Shown: positions 1 to 9,073, numbered from the stretch's first letter. The stretch is 14,347 nucleotides of DNA from Prevotellaceae bacterium UBA1075 (GCA_002316015.1 DCCS01000027.1:1-14347); one strand, 5' to 3'. A program made the numbers and translations. Notes: a model not told the origin generated them from the letters alone.

Positions 1-3000
1 CTCATTGTCCACCGTGATGTCCATGTGGGCATAGCAGTTCTTGATACTGGTGGGGCCGCCCACATTGCCGAACAGGCCGCCGCAGTAGCCCGAGGCCACA
101 TGCAGCTTGCCTGTCACCCACACGTTCTCCACGGTGGTTGTCAGTGCCTTGCCGGCGGCGTCGGTGAAGTTGCCATGGCCCACATATCCGCCCAGCGCTC
201 CGCTGCCGGTCTCGGTGCAGTCGACATCGATATTCTCGAAGCCCACGTTGCGCAGGCTTCCGCACAGCACGCCGAACACGCCCGCGTAGCGGTACCCCTT
301 GCTGCTGAGGTTGCTTATCACATGCCCGCGTCCGTCCAGGTCAATCCAGCTCATGAAGTACTTCCCGTCGGCGATGTTCTTGTCACTGCCCCAGTTGAGG
401 GGTTCCCAGTTCTCGCCGGCCATGTCGATGTTCTCGTCCAGGATGGCGTAGGTCACCTGGCCGGTGTGCATCATGCTGCCCAAGGCCATCAACTCCATGG
501 GGCTGGAGATGGGATAGGGGTCATCCTGGGTGCCCTTGTGGTCGTCGAGGTCATAGCCGTTGAAGTTGCGGGGCGTGCCACTGATGGGGATCAGTTTGTC
601 ATACACGGCATCCTCGCCAAGCGTGCGGTAGCCATACTTCATGTAGGCGGAGCCTGCCTCGGTGGCGGTGGTCACGTTGTCGGCATCGACGGCCTTGGCC
701 TCGGTGGCGCCTATCCACACCATCCCTCCCTCGAGCAGTGTGCGGGTGAACACGCCGGTGAGTCCGTTTCTGGCACCGGGCCTGGTGACAATCTCGGCTC
801 CCGGGGTGACGCGCACATCCTCGATGCTCTCGCCGTCATAGTCCCCGTCGGCAATCAGGAAGAAGGGCTGTCCTGCCTTGATGGGCATCTCGGCCTCGCT
901 GAGGGCGATATACTTGGCGCCGTCTTGCTCCAGGGTGCCGCCGGCGGTGTAGGCGGTCAAGCCGTCAATGGCCTCAATCTCGGTGGCAAAGCACAGGGGA
1001 GTAAGGTCGCCGGTGAGCCGGCTCATGGTGAATGAGGGGGCGTAGGCGGCCTCGTCCACGGTCCCCACGGGCTCGATGATGAACAGGCAGTTGTCAGGTA
1101 TCGTGGTGCTCACATCGCTCCATGTGCCCAATATGTTGGCAACCGCGTGCCCCTGTCCGTTGAGGTAGTGGTAGGTGCCCAGCGACGCTCCCGTGATGTC
1201 GCGCAGGTCAATGGCGCACTGCCCGTAGCCCAGGGGGATGACGGTGGCCTGCGAGGGGGTCAGCTCCATGCTGACGGAGGATGACCCTGTGCCAGAGTGG
1301 ATGAAGAGTCCGCTCTGGCGGTTCTGCAGGGCATATTTGCCCTTGCCCACTTCCACGAAACGCCATTGGGCGGCTTCGGGATAGCTCTCCACATCCTCCG
1401 GGTTGAAGTAATAGACGCGGTCGCCAGCCGCCACATCCTCGGAGGTCAGTATCTCGGCGGCATCCTCGGTGCGCAGCCCGGGAACGATGCACTGGTCATA
1501 GTAGGGGTTGCTTGTCACCCAATATCCGGGCTCGCTCCATCCCCGGCTCTCGTAGTATTCCCTGCTGGGGTACTTGAGGGTGTACCAGGTGTGGGTGTCC
1601 ACGCCAATCCGTGCGGACAGGAATGTGGCCTTGGCCTCGTTGAGCAGTGTGGTGGCCGCCTCGAATGCCTTGCGGTCCACCTTGTCGTAGTTCACCATGC
1701 CGTTGGCCTTGTCGAGCGCGCCTTTGAGTGTCTCCACCGCGCTTGCGGGGTACTGGCCCACACACTGGCCCACGTTGAAGGTGTCGGACATCAGCTGGGC
1801 CACATCGCTTGTCAGGGATCTGTACTCGGTGGGATCATACACCAGGGCCTTCACGGCTGCCGTGGCTGCGCTGATGGCGGCTGTGTCGCTCAGGTCCACG
1901 GCCGTGCCCTTGTTCACCTTCTCCTGCACACGGTCAATCACGGCCTTCAGGTTGTCGGCGGCGTCCTTCAGCCCCTCCACATAGTAGTACTGGGACTTCT
2001 CTGTGTTGGGGGTGGTGCTGTGGAACTGCAGTTCGGCCATGTTGAATTTGAAGTCGTCGGTGTCGGTGCCCAGGGGGTAGAGACGGATGAAGCGGTAGGG
2101 GGTGCCCAGGTTGATGTCGGGGCTCACATAGTGCGCGTTGGGCTTGTTGGTGTCGAAGCCCTCGGTCAGTCCTTTGAACCGCTTCCAGCTGCTCTCGTCA
2201 TCGGCCTGGTTGGACACATAGATGTCCAGCTTGTTGGGGTTTATCCAGTTCTTTGTGGTGCCGTAGAACTCAAAGTTGATTTCGCTCAGGTCATCGCGGC
2301 CCAGGTCAACCTGCAGATACACGCTGCTCTTGTTCAAGTTCGTGCTCTGTGCGCTCTGGAAGTAGGTGTCCAGGTTGTTGTCAATCAGCCAGGCATAGTC
2401 CGTGTCGCTGTTGGGGGCGTTGCTTATGATCTGGCTGGCCTCGGTGAGCAGGTTGTCGTAACTGAAGGTGCCCTTGTAGGTAGTTGTGGCGGTGGCCAGA
2501 TAGTTGCTGAGCACCTTGTTGATGCTTGTGCGGTCCACATACAGGGCGTTGATCTGCCGTGCCAGCTCGTTGAGGATGGCGGTGTCGCCCTTCTCGGCAG
2601 TCAGGTTCTCCACCTTCTCCTTGGCCTTGGCCAGCTCGGTGTCCATCCGGTCGCACACTTCCTTCATGCCCTTCACCGTGTAGTACTCCGATGACTGGGT
2701 GGGCGTGGTGCCGTACATCTGGAACTCGCTCATGTTGAAGTATCCGGGGCCGCCCAGCGTGTTGATCACCACGAAGCGCACATACTGGTATGAGCCGCCC
2801 ATGTTCACGACGGGCGAGGTGTAGTACTCGTGGCTGCTTTGGGCGGGGAACCCGCTGTTGAGGTGTGCCACCTTCTTCCATGCCGAGGCAGCGGCCTCGG
2901 CATCGCTGGTGGGAGTGGGATCCTCCACGGCGCTTGCGTCATTGGTCACCCACACCTCGATGTCGCTGGGGAGCTGGTTCCAGCTGTCGCGCCATCCTCC

Positions 3001-4710
3001 GTCGCCACGGCGCAGCATCTTGAAGATGAACTCATTGATGTCCGTCCGCTTGAGGTCAACCTGCAGGTAGTGGTAGCCTGCCACGGTACTGGCTGGATGG
3101 CGTGAGTGGAAGTAGGTGTCGCTGCTGCCGTCGATGAGGTTGGCATAGGCACCCTGCCCGCCTGAGGCAGCGTCCTTGTAGGTCCAGCGTGCGTTGCTGG
3201 AGAACTGGTTGTGCTCGTCGTCCTCGTCGTTGGCCTCATAGATGAGTGCCTCGTAGTCGTTGGCCTTCTTGCGCACGGCCTCGGCTTTCTCTATGGCCTG
3301 GGCGAGCAGACTGGCGTTGGTGGTCTTCATGCCCTCCTGGCCCAGAGCCTCGGCGGTGGCATCGTCCACGCGGCGCATGTACCAGTAGTTACAAGCATCG
3401 TAACCCACGCCGGCCGCGCACAGGTAGCCGCTTTCTCCAGAGCCATTATCATGGGAGTACATGTGGTAGGTGCTGCTGTTCTTCTCATTGTACAGGGCAA
3501 ACCATGGTTTGAAGTACGCAGTGTCGGGAAGGATAATCTGGCCCGTCTTCTGCTCGTCGGTGATGGCCAGGTTGCAGGCCGACACGTCGTAGCGGGCATC
3601 GCCAGCCACCCAGTCGATGTACTTCTGGTTGCCCACGCACTGGATGCTGTAGGTGCCGCCAGGCAGTGCCGTCACCTTGAACACCTGGTAGGGACTGCTC
3701 TCGTCCAGGTTGCCCCATGCCATGCGCTTTTCCAGGGTGTTGGAGATGATGGCCTTCTCCACGCCCTGCTTCTCCACGAACCCCGCGTAGGAGCTCACGA
3801 AGCGGTAGTAGCCGTCGGTCACAGGGATGCGGCTGGCCTTCACTTCCTCAAGTGCCTGGCGCAGCGACTTCTCGGCGGCTTCGAGCTGGTCGTGGGTGGC
3901 CGATGAGTTGTTGGATAGGTTGTATGCCTTAGTCCATTCATCATCGAAGACTTTCACCTTGTCCTCGGCATAGTAGCCAGGGTCGGTGCCCCCCTCGAAG
4001 GCTCCCGGATCGGTTCTGTCGAGCAAGTAGATTAGTTTGGTGAGGGGGTCAGTCACTTCCACGGCAGGATACATCTGGAACTCGCTCATGCACCAGTATG
4101 TATGGCCATCGGAATACCTGGCATAGAAGCGCAGGTATCTGTAGGCCTGGGGCATATCCACCCTGGGAGCCGTGTAAGGCCAGGTGACATTTTCGTTTGT
4201 TTCCGAGGGAAGGCCCTCGTGCAGGGCCACCGTCACCCACGAGCTGTTGTCCTCGGGCGTGTTGGTGCCCTTTATCTCAATCTTCGTCCACAGGACTCCC
4301 CGGCGCACACTGCCATTGTACACATCGCCTCGGCGGTTGTACGTATAGTAGAACTGCTGGATGTCGGTTCGCTTCAGGTCCACCTGGATGTAGAGGTCCT
4401 GCGTGTTCAGGTTGGGGCCTTTGGGGTCGGAGTGCCAGTAGGTGGTCTCGTCGTTGTCAATCAGAGCCCCCAGCTCGTTGCCGGACTCGATGTACTCCTG
4501 GTTGAAGGAGTAGTTGTCGTTGTTCGGGTCGGTGATTTTCCACGTGCAGTTGCTCGTGAGCTGGCTCTCCGACGGGTCGGCCACCACATTGGTGATGAGC
4601 GGGTGCTCCTCGTCGGGCTCATAGAGTTGCGCCAGGGCAGGCTGCACATTCCACACCATGCTGAGCAACAGCGGCAGCATGGAAGAAAAAATCTTTCTTT
4701 TCATTCGCAT
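1..4710 (-). CDS. Giant secreted discoidin/GLUG surface protein (partial, C-terminus off the window)
   Basis: From ATG 4710 the minus strand reads 1,570 codons without a stop to base 1, so the gene is 3'-truncated by the window edge. An in-frame ATG at 4704 is an alternative start. Residues 1-27 form a Sec signal peptide (basic MRMKRK, hydrophobic core, ALA before Gln28). Regions in order: discoidin (F5/8 type C) module about 30-213; helical segment to about 294; beta-trefoil-like region about 300-448 (starts DGYYRFV); helical spacer; discoidin 2 about 498-668; FIVAR-like helical spacer; discoidin 3 about 749-898; helical spacer to about 1037; second trefoil-like region about 1043-1215; a beta-rich region; then, from about 1393, the GTQDDPYPI motif and GLUG-type repeats (for example GGLFGNVGG) to the edge. 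The family is expected to bind glycans or host surfaces outside the cell. It is probably co-transcribed with the CotH gene 35 bases upstream. A T9SS tail may follow but cannot be seen. Domain names are by eye; the substrate is unknown. Confidence 0.9.
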   Translation of the reverse strand, partial: MRMKRKIFSSMLPLLLSMVWNVQPALAQLYEPDEEHPLITNVVADPSESQLTSNCTWKITDPNNDNYSFNQEYIESGNELGALIDNDETTYWHSDPKGPNLNTQDLYIQVDLKRTDIQQFYYTYNRRGDVYNGSVRRGVLWTKIEIKGTNTPEDNSSWVTVALHEGLPSETNENVTWPYTAPRVDMPQAYRYLRFYARYSDGHTYWCMSEFQMYPAVEVTDPLTKLIYLLDRTDPGAFEGGTDPGYYAEDKVKVFDDEWTKAYNLSNNSSATHDQLEAAEKSLRQALEEVKASRIPVTDGYYRFVSSYAGFVEKQGVEKAIISNTLEKRMAWGNLDESSPYQVFKVTALPGGTYSIQCVGNQKYIDWVAGDARYDVSACNLAITDEQKTGQIILPDTAYFKPWFALYNEKNSSTYHMYSHDNGSGESGYLCAAGVGYDACNYWYMRRVDDATAEALGQEGMKTTNASLLAQAIEKAEAVRKKANDYEALIYEANDEDDEHNQFSSNARWTYKDAASGGQGAYANLIDGSSDTYFHSRHPASTVAGYHYLQVDLKRTDINEFIFKMLRRGDGGWRDSWNQLPSDIEVWVTNDASAVEDPTPTSDAEAAASAWKKVAHLNSGFPAQSSHEYYTSPVVNMGGSYQYVRFVVINTLGGPGYFNMSEFQMYGTTPTQSSEYYTVKGMKEVCDRMDTELAKAKEKVENLTAEKGDTAILNELARQINALYVDRTSINKVLSNYLATATTTYKGTFSYDNLLTEASQIISNAPNSDTDYAWLIDNNLDTYFQSAQSTNLNKSSVYLQVDLGRDDLSEINFEFYGTTKNWINPNKLDIYVSNQADDESSWKRFKGLTEGFDTNKPNAHYVSPDINLGTPYRFIRLYPLGTDTDDFKFNMAELQFHSTTPNTEKSQYYYVEGLKDAADNLKAVIDRVQEKVNKGTAVDLSDTAAISAATAAVKALVYDPTEYRSLTSDVAQLMSDTFNVGQCVGQYPASAVETLKGALDKANGMVNYDKVDRKAFEAATTLLNEAKATFLSARIGVDTHTWYTLKYPSREYYESRGWSEPGYWVTSNPYYDQCIVPGLRTEDAAEILTSEDVAAGDRVYYFNPEDVESYPEAAQWRFVEVGKGKYALQNRQSGLFIHSGTGSSSVSMELTPSQATVIPLGYGQCAIDLRDITGASLGTYHYLNGQGHAVANILGTWSDVSTTIPDNCLFIIEPVGTVDEAAYAPSFTMSRLTGDLTPLCFATEIEAIDGLTAYTAGGTLEQDGAKYIALSEAEMPIKAGQPFFLIADGDYDGESIEDVRVTPGAEIVTRPGARNGLTGVFTRTLLEGGMVWIGATEAKAVDADNVTTATEAGSAYMKYGYRTLGEDAVYDKLIPISGTPRNFNGYDLDDHKGTQDDPYPISSPMELMALGSMMHTGQVTYAILDENIDMAGENWEPLNWGSDKNIADGKYFMSWIDLDGRGHVISNLSSKGYRYAGVFGVLCGSLRNVGFENIDVDCTETGSGALGGYVGHGNFTDAAGKALTTTVENVWVTGKLHVASGYCGGLFGNVGGPTSIKNCYAHMDITVDNE
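2017..4623 (-). repeat. Three diverged discoidin modules within the giant gene
   Basis: The protein carries three homologous modules, at nucleotides about 4623-4072, 3219-2707 and 2466-2017. Each has an acidic loop with a Tyr-Trp or Tyr-Phe pair (DETTYWHS, SDTYFHS, LDTYFQS), then Y-I/L-QVDL, then near the end a YRYLRF / YQYVRF / YRFIRL strand and a closing M-S/A-E-F/L-Q motif (Met at residues 208, 660 and 891). After modules 2 and 3 comes a shared linker with TTP, two Tyr and a G-M/L-K start of a helix. Modules 1 and 2 are closest (both VDLKRTDI). This looks like internal duplication with drift, not recent DNA-level copying. Confidence 0.8.
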
Positions 4711-4745
4711 TTGTTTTAGGTTAGGGATTATGTTTGTTTGAACTC

Positions 4746-6797
4746 TCATTGCTTGATAAATTTGCAGGTGTGCATGGTGCCGCCGAACTTCCAGCTGACA
4801 ATGTACAGCCCCCTGGGCAGGGCGGCTGTGCTGTAGGTGCCTGTCGAGGGCACCTGGCCCACGAGCCTGCCCGAGGCATCGTGCAGGCTGGCGGTGAAGT
4901 TGACCACCTCGCGACTGGCTGGGGCACTCAGGAAGTGCAGAGTCTGTGCTTCGGCACTGTAGGCCAGGGCATAGTCGGTCTGTGCCTCGATGGCCTCCAC
5001 AGGAGTGAGCTCGCTCTTGCCCACGGTCATCAGTTGCCATTGCCGGTTTCCGCTGGTGGAGTCGCGGCTGTCGCTCGGCGTGCCACAGACGGGGTTGCCC
5101 TCCATGGCCATCCCGTCCTGGTTGCAGGCCAGGCGGCCAGTGTGGGCATTCACAATATTGTAGTATCCGCCCACACCCTGTGGCACGAGCCGCCACAGTT
5201 GCCTGTCGTCTGTGCTGTCGGGCTCGGTGGCGTGGAGCAGGTCACCCTCTGAGTCTCCCGGGTCGGCCAGGGCCAGCCCCGTGTGGGCATTTGTCATCAT
5301 GAAGCAGCCGCCTGTGGCATGTATGTTCCACTTCTGCGACTCGTCGCGCTCGTCCCTCACCCTGGTGATGCCCACGCCCTCTCCCGCTGGCTCAATGGCC
5401 ATGTAGGGGAAAGCCTTGCTGTATATCTTGTAGGAGTATTCCTCCCGGGCCTGGAACTCCCGGGTGGGTATCTGTTCACGCCTGCGGGCAAACTCGCTGG
5501 CGAGGTACTTGTTGTGGGCCAGGATGAAGGACTTGATGTTCTGCACATACTCGTCATAGGTGTTGAACAGGTATATCTCATCGTAGGTCTTGCTGTTGAG
5601 GCTCCACCGCCTGTAGTTTTCGATGCGCGAGGGGCGTATCACCTGGGACATGGAGTCAACGAAGGCGAGCATGCGGCTGTCGAGCCCCTGCGCTCTCAGT
5701 TGCTCGTATCGGTGGCACACGGCCTGCTTGAACCAGGGGTCTTCCCACATGCGGGTGTACCAGCCCTTGATGGTGTAGTTGCTGCCGTAGCCAAACTGTA
5801 TGGCGAGCCTCTTGGTCACGTCACCCATGCGTGAGCAGTTGTTCCAGCAGATGTCAAAGTCCCAAATGGGGCCGAAGTACAGATGCTCGTCGTCACGCTC
5901 CTTATATATATAAGAGCACCAGAAGCCATCGGGGTTGGCGCTTATCTCCTGCACCAGATACCAGTCGATGAGCGAGGCGGTGTCGGTGTACTGCCTGTAG
6001 CCGCGCTTCTCGTGGGCAAAGTCGGTACCATAGAGCGCGGTCTCAAACTTGTTGATATAAGCCGCGATATATTTCTTCTGCCTGGTGTTGATGACATCGG
6101 GCTTGGGGTCGTGTATGCGTATGTGACAGCCTTGCCTGCTGGTGAAGTAGAGTCCGTCGCTCGCGGTATTGCCTTCGGGCTCCAGGAAATACCCGCCGCT
6201 GATGTCGGTGCGCGGGTCTGTCACGGCCGTGTCCTGGCGCGCGATTTCCACACGTTTCTTGTGCACCTCCATATGGTCGGTCACCTGGTAGTTGCCGTCA
6301 TAGCGTCCGTTCAGGTAAAGGTCCACAAACTGGTAGCAGGGGGTGAAGGTCATGCCCATCAGTTCGCCCACCCGCGCGGCCAGGGCATTGCGGAGCAGCA
6401 GTTTGTCGCCCGCGTTGGCCAGCAGCACCCAGTCCTTGGCCTTGGCTTCCCGCTTGCCCAGCAGGCGCGTCTTCTTGGGGAACTTGATGCGGTAGGGCTT
6501 CTTGGGCAGAGTCCAGGTGGTGTTGCCGCGCCCGCGTATCTTCACCGAGTCGTAGCGGGTGGTGTCCGTGCCATTGACCATCACGATGCGGCAGTATTTA
6601 TAGTGGTCATGGTCAGTGACCTCCTGGTGGTCCAGGGTCTCGATGTAGAGGGTGGGCAGCGTGGTCAGTTGCTTGTATGTGCCCTGGGCTGCGGCTTTCG
6701 GCATTCCGGGGCACAGGCACAGGATGGCCAGGCACAGCAGTGTGCCTGGTCTTCGCGCCGGTGTGGGGCGTGCTGTTCTGTGTGCTTCCCTCGTCAT
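4746..6797 (-). CDS. Secreted CotH-family protein kinase with ricin-like lectin domain and T9SS tail
   Basis: 683 residues. CotH proteins are atypical kinases; Bacillus CotH phosphorylates the spore-coat proteins CotB and CotG. The N-terminus is a long basic stretch plus a hydrophobic core ending AAA before Gln38, read as a Sec signal peptide. The CotH domain spans about 45-440: VKIRGRGN (85-92), KKPYRIKF (99-106), GNYQVTDHMEV (168-178), Asp290 in NPD and WDFD at 312-315. Asp290 and Asp313 lie 23 residues apart and probably match the catalytic and metal-binding aspartates of CotH. About 465-590 is a ricin-type beta-trefoil with repeated Q-x(1-2)-W motifs. Residues about 600-683 resemble a type A T9SS sorting domain (DASGRLVGQ, LPRGLYIVSW, final KFIKQ), so the protein should cross the outer membrane. 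It follows the fasciclin gene by 72 bases and precedes the giant gene by 35. The giant protein or the fasciclin lipoprotein as substrate is inference. Confidence 0.88.
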   Translation of the reverse strand: MTREAHRTARPTPARRPGTLLCLAILCLCPGMPKAAAQGTYKQLTTLPTLYIETLDHQEVTDHDHYKYCRIVMVNGTDTTRYDSVKIRGRGNTTWTLPKKPYRIKFPKKTRLLGKREAKAKDWVLLANAGDKLLLRNALAARVGELMGMTFTPCYQFVDLYLNGRYDGNYQVTDHMEVHKKRVEIARQDTAVTDPRTDISGGYFLEPEGNTASDGLYFTSRQGCHIRIHDPKPDVINTRQKKYIAAYINKFETALYGTDFAHEKRGYRQYTDTASLIDWYLVQEISANPDGFWCSYIYKERDDEHLYFGPIWDFDICWNNCSRMGDVTKRLAIQFGYGSNYTIKGWYTRMWEDPWFKQAVCHRYEQLRAQGLDSRMLAFVDSMSQVIRPSRIENYRRWSLNSKTYDEIYLFNTYDEYVQNIKSFILAHNKYLASEFARRREQIPTREFQAREEYSYKIYSKAFPYMAIEPAGEGVGITRVRDERDESQKWNIHATGGCFMMTNAHTGLALADPGDSEGDLLHATEPDSTDDRQLWRLVPQGVGGYYNIVNAHTGRLACNQDGMAMEGNPVCGTPSDSRDSTSGNRQWQLMTVGKSELTPVEAIEAQTDYALAYSAEAQTLHFLSAPASREVVNFTASLHDASGRLVGQVPSTGTYSTAALPRGLYIVSWKFGGTMHTCKFIKQ

Positions 6798-6869
6798 GCT
6801 TTTTGCGTATTGGTCTGGTTTGCTGTCCCGTGAGTTTTCCTGCCATCCCTGTCATGTGCCCGGTGGCGC

Positions 6870-8987
6870 TTACCAGATGTCCTCGGGGGTCTCGGGGTTG
6901 TCATACACCTCCTTGGGGCAGTACTCCAGGTAGTCCATGTAGAACTCGCGCGTCTGGTCGTCCAGTACACTCTTGAAGCGCAGGTAGTAGGTCTTGTCGG
7001 CCTTCATGGGCTCGCGCACGATAATTCTCCGCACGATGACAGGATCAGCCCGCGCCATGACCGAGAGGCCCTGGCCGCCGTCGCAGTATATCTCGGCTCC
7101 TTTCATAAAGCCGTTGTTGCGCATCTTCTTGTCCACCTCGGCATTGTAGTCGTCATCCTGGGTGTCCTTCTCCCAACCCACATTGCTGGGGAACGTGCCG
7201 CTGGTGGTGCGCCGCTCGAGCCCGCTCATGCGTATGTCCAGGGGGATGCCCATGGGTGCGAGATTGTCCTTGTTCTCGCCCCAGTAGAACTGCACCATGC
7301 CACGGTTGTAGCCCTCGCTTTGGACGTTGAAGCGTATCTCGTAGATGCCGTCGGCGGGGACGGGGGGCAGGCGGAAGGTCACGTCCAGGAAGCCCCGCAC
7401 GTTCAGTTCGTCGCCCTGGTAATTCTTCATCGTCTCGTTGTAGCCGTTGTAGTAGAAGAACCAGCTCTCATCGGCAATATACACATCGTCAAAGTAGGGG
7501 TACTGGCTGGTGAAGGGGAAACCCCACCGCTGGCCCAGCGAGTAGTACTGGAGGCGGATGTCGTTGTTCATCATCTCGGGCATGGCCGAGACGATGTCGA
7601 AGCGGATGCGCTCCTTGTGCAGGTTGTCCCTCACCTGGTCGGTGTAGGCCATTATCTGGTCGATGGGGTAGATGATGCCGTTGCGCACGTTGAACTCACC
7701 GTCGGTCTCGGGCACGGGCACCTTGATGCCTGCCTTGTCGGCATCGCAACTTATCTCATGGTAGGTGCCACGGCGGGCATTGTCAATCGTCGGGAAGCGG
7801 TTGATGCATACGCCGCCGCTCTCGGCGCTCTCCAGGAACTTCACCAGCCTGCGTTTGCCCATGCAGGTGTAGTACTCGTACTGGACCACGGTGGGCTGCT
7901 TCCTCTGGGACGAGTAGCCCTTCTCGTTCCAGTGCAGTACCAGGCGGTCTGAGGCAAGCCGCATGGGCAGGAAGTGGTAGGTGACAAACTGGTTGAGGAT
8001 GTTGTCCTCGCTCTTGTAGTTGCCGTCTGTCTTGGCCGTGGAGTAGTAGCCGTTGCTCTTCAGCCAGTCCACCACATCATCCACGGTGATGTCGAAGCGG
8101 TTCTTGCCTATCTCCTTCTCCCACACCTCGTCAGTCTCTGCAAAGAACGTGAAGCCTATGTACCTGTGCTCCGGAAGCCTGCCTGTGGTGTAGCCCACGC
8201 CCGACTCATGGGCAATCATCTTGGGCACCTGCCCCGTCTGGTAGGCAGCCTCGTAAGCCTCGTCACGGTATGCCTGCAGTGTGTCAAGCAGCCCCACCGC
8301 ATGCACCAGCATGGCGGACACATAATAGCCCGACTGCTTCTCGGTGAAGATGGTGTTGAGCAGGGTGCCCAGTGTGTTGTTGGTGGGTGCCACCACAGAG
8401 TGCACGTTGTGGATGAAGCCGTTGAGCACGCGGATGTTGTTGTTGCGCTCGTCCATCAGCGCACCGTTGATGGTGATGCTGTCGGGGTCATCAAAGTAGT
8501 TGACTATCAACTTGCGGTCATACATGTTGTTCAGCGGGAACTCTCCCCCGTCGTTGATGGGGAACTGGGCCACATCGTAGGCTGCCAGGTGGTCGCCTCC
8601 GTTGATGATGCTGTTATACACGATGACTTTGCGGATGGAGTCGAGCGAGGAACTGTCCCTGAACCCTTCCCAGCAGGGGGCATCGATGATGCCCTTGCTT
8701 GCCAGGGTGTCCAGGTATTGCTGGATGGCGTCGTTGTCGGGGGCGAATACGGTGAAATTGCCCCGTGCGGAAAGCAGCGAGCCCACATTTGATGAGGACA
8801 GGCGGCTCACGGGCACTTTCTGCAGCAAGTCCACATAGCCGCTGTAGCGGTCGTGCTTGCACAGATAACTGTAGGCCGTCTCTTCCTTCATGACATAGCG
8901 GGCACCCATGTCGATGTGTTCCTTGCATGCCACCAGTGTGATGGCGGCGAGCAACGTGCACATCACGTTAGTTTTAGTAAGTCCCAT
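6870..8987 (-). CDS. Fasciclin (FAS1) domain surface lipoprotein
   Basis: 705 residues. The signal peptide ends in a lipobox, LVA before Cys21, followed by KEHID, which resembles the charged surface-export signal of Bacteroidetes lipoproteins. FAS1 domain 1 is at about 35-200, with the typical NFTVFAPDNDAI (77-88) and GFIHNVHSVV (190-199). A second, more diverged FAS1-like unit spans about 205-450: GFTFFAETDEVW at 278-289, an ILNQFVTYHFLP segment near 330, and NGIIYPID near 436. The remaining 250 residues are beta-rich and unrecognised, ending in an acidic Trp-terminated tail. FAS1 domains serve in adhesion and extracellular matrix contacts; in Bacteroidetes such lipoproteins often occur in polysaccharide-utilisation loci, but no SusC/SusD pair is visible here. 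ATG 8987 is chosen because it supplies the basic n-region; ATG 8963 would leave a very short one. It is the first gene of the leftward unit, read from the promoter at 9103-9073. Confidence 0.9.
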   Translation of the reverse strand: MGLTKTNVMCTLLAAITLVACKEHIDMGARYVMKEETAYSYLCKHDRYSGYVDLLQKVPVSRLSSSNVGSLLSARGNFTVFAPDNDAIQQYLDTLASKGIIDAPCWEGFRDSSSLDSIRKVIVYNSIINGGDHLAAYDVAQFPINDGGEFPLNNMYDRKLIVNYFDDPDSITINGALMDERNNNIRVLNGFIHNVHSVVAPTNNTLGTLLNTIFTEKQSGYYVSAMLVHAVGLLDTLQAYRDEAYEAAYQTGQVPKMIAHESGVGYTTGRLPEHRYIGFTFFAETDEVWEKEIGKNRFDITVDDVVDWLKSNGYYSTAKTDGNYKSEDNILNQFVTYHFLPMRLASDRLVLHWNEKGYSSQRKQPTVVQYEYYTCMGKRRLVKFLESAESGGVCINRFPTIDNARRGTYHEISCDADKAGIKVPVPETDGEFNVRNGIIYPIDQIMAYTDQVRDNLHKERIRFDIVSAMPEMMNNDIRLQYYSLGQRWGFPFTSQYPYFDDVYIADESWFFYYNGYNETMKNYQGDELNVRGFLDVTFRLPPVPADGIYEIRFNVQSEGYNRGMVQFYWGENKDNLAPMGIPLDIRMSGLERRTTSGTFPSNVGWEKDTQDDDYNAEVDKKMRNNGFMKGAEIYCDGGQGLSVMARADPVIVRRIIVREPMKADKTYYLRFKSVLDDQTREFYMDYLEYCPKEVYDNPETPEDIW

Positions 8988-9064
8988 TTTGCTTTTGTCT
9001 TGGTTTGTCTTAACTGTTGTTCAGGGTTCACCAGAAGGCGTAAAAACGCTCTCTTTCCTGTTTA

Positions 9065-9073
9065 CCCCCCCCC
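9065..9073. repeat. Nine-base C/G homopolymer at the start of the leftward transcript
   Basis: Nine consecutive C on the plus strand (nine G on the minus strand). Its last C is the final base of the -7 element of the leftward promoter, so the tract covers the expected transcription start. Tracts of this kind can change length by slippage. Confidence 0.85.

Noticed and set aside
25..1035. Plus-strand open frame (336 codons)
   Set aside because: Codon-aligned antisense shadow of the GLUG part of the giant gene; the sense strand gives the recognisable protein.
1297..2694. Long plus-strand open frame (465 codons) opposite the giant gene
   Set aside because: It shares codon boundaries with the real minus-strand gene. 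In GC-rich coding DNA the sense codons TTA, CTA and TCA are rare, so the antisense frame stays open. The peptide is rich in Val/Gly/His with no domain.
5883..6833. Plus-strand open frame (316 codons) opposite the CotH gene
   Set aside because: Antisense shadow; the minus strand carries clear CotH motifs and a signal peptide.
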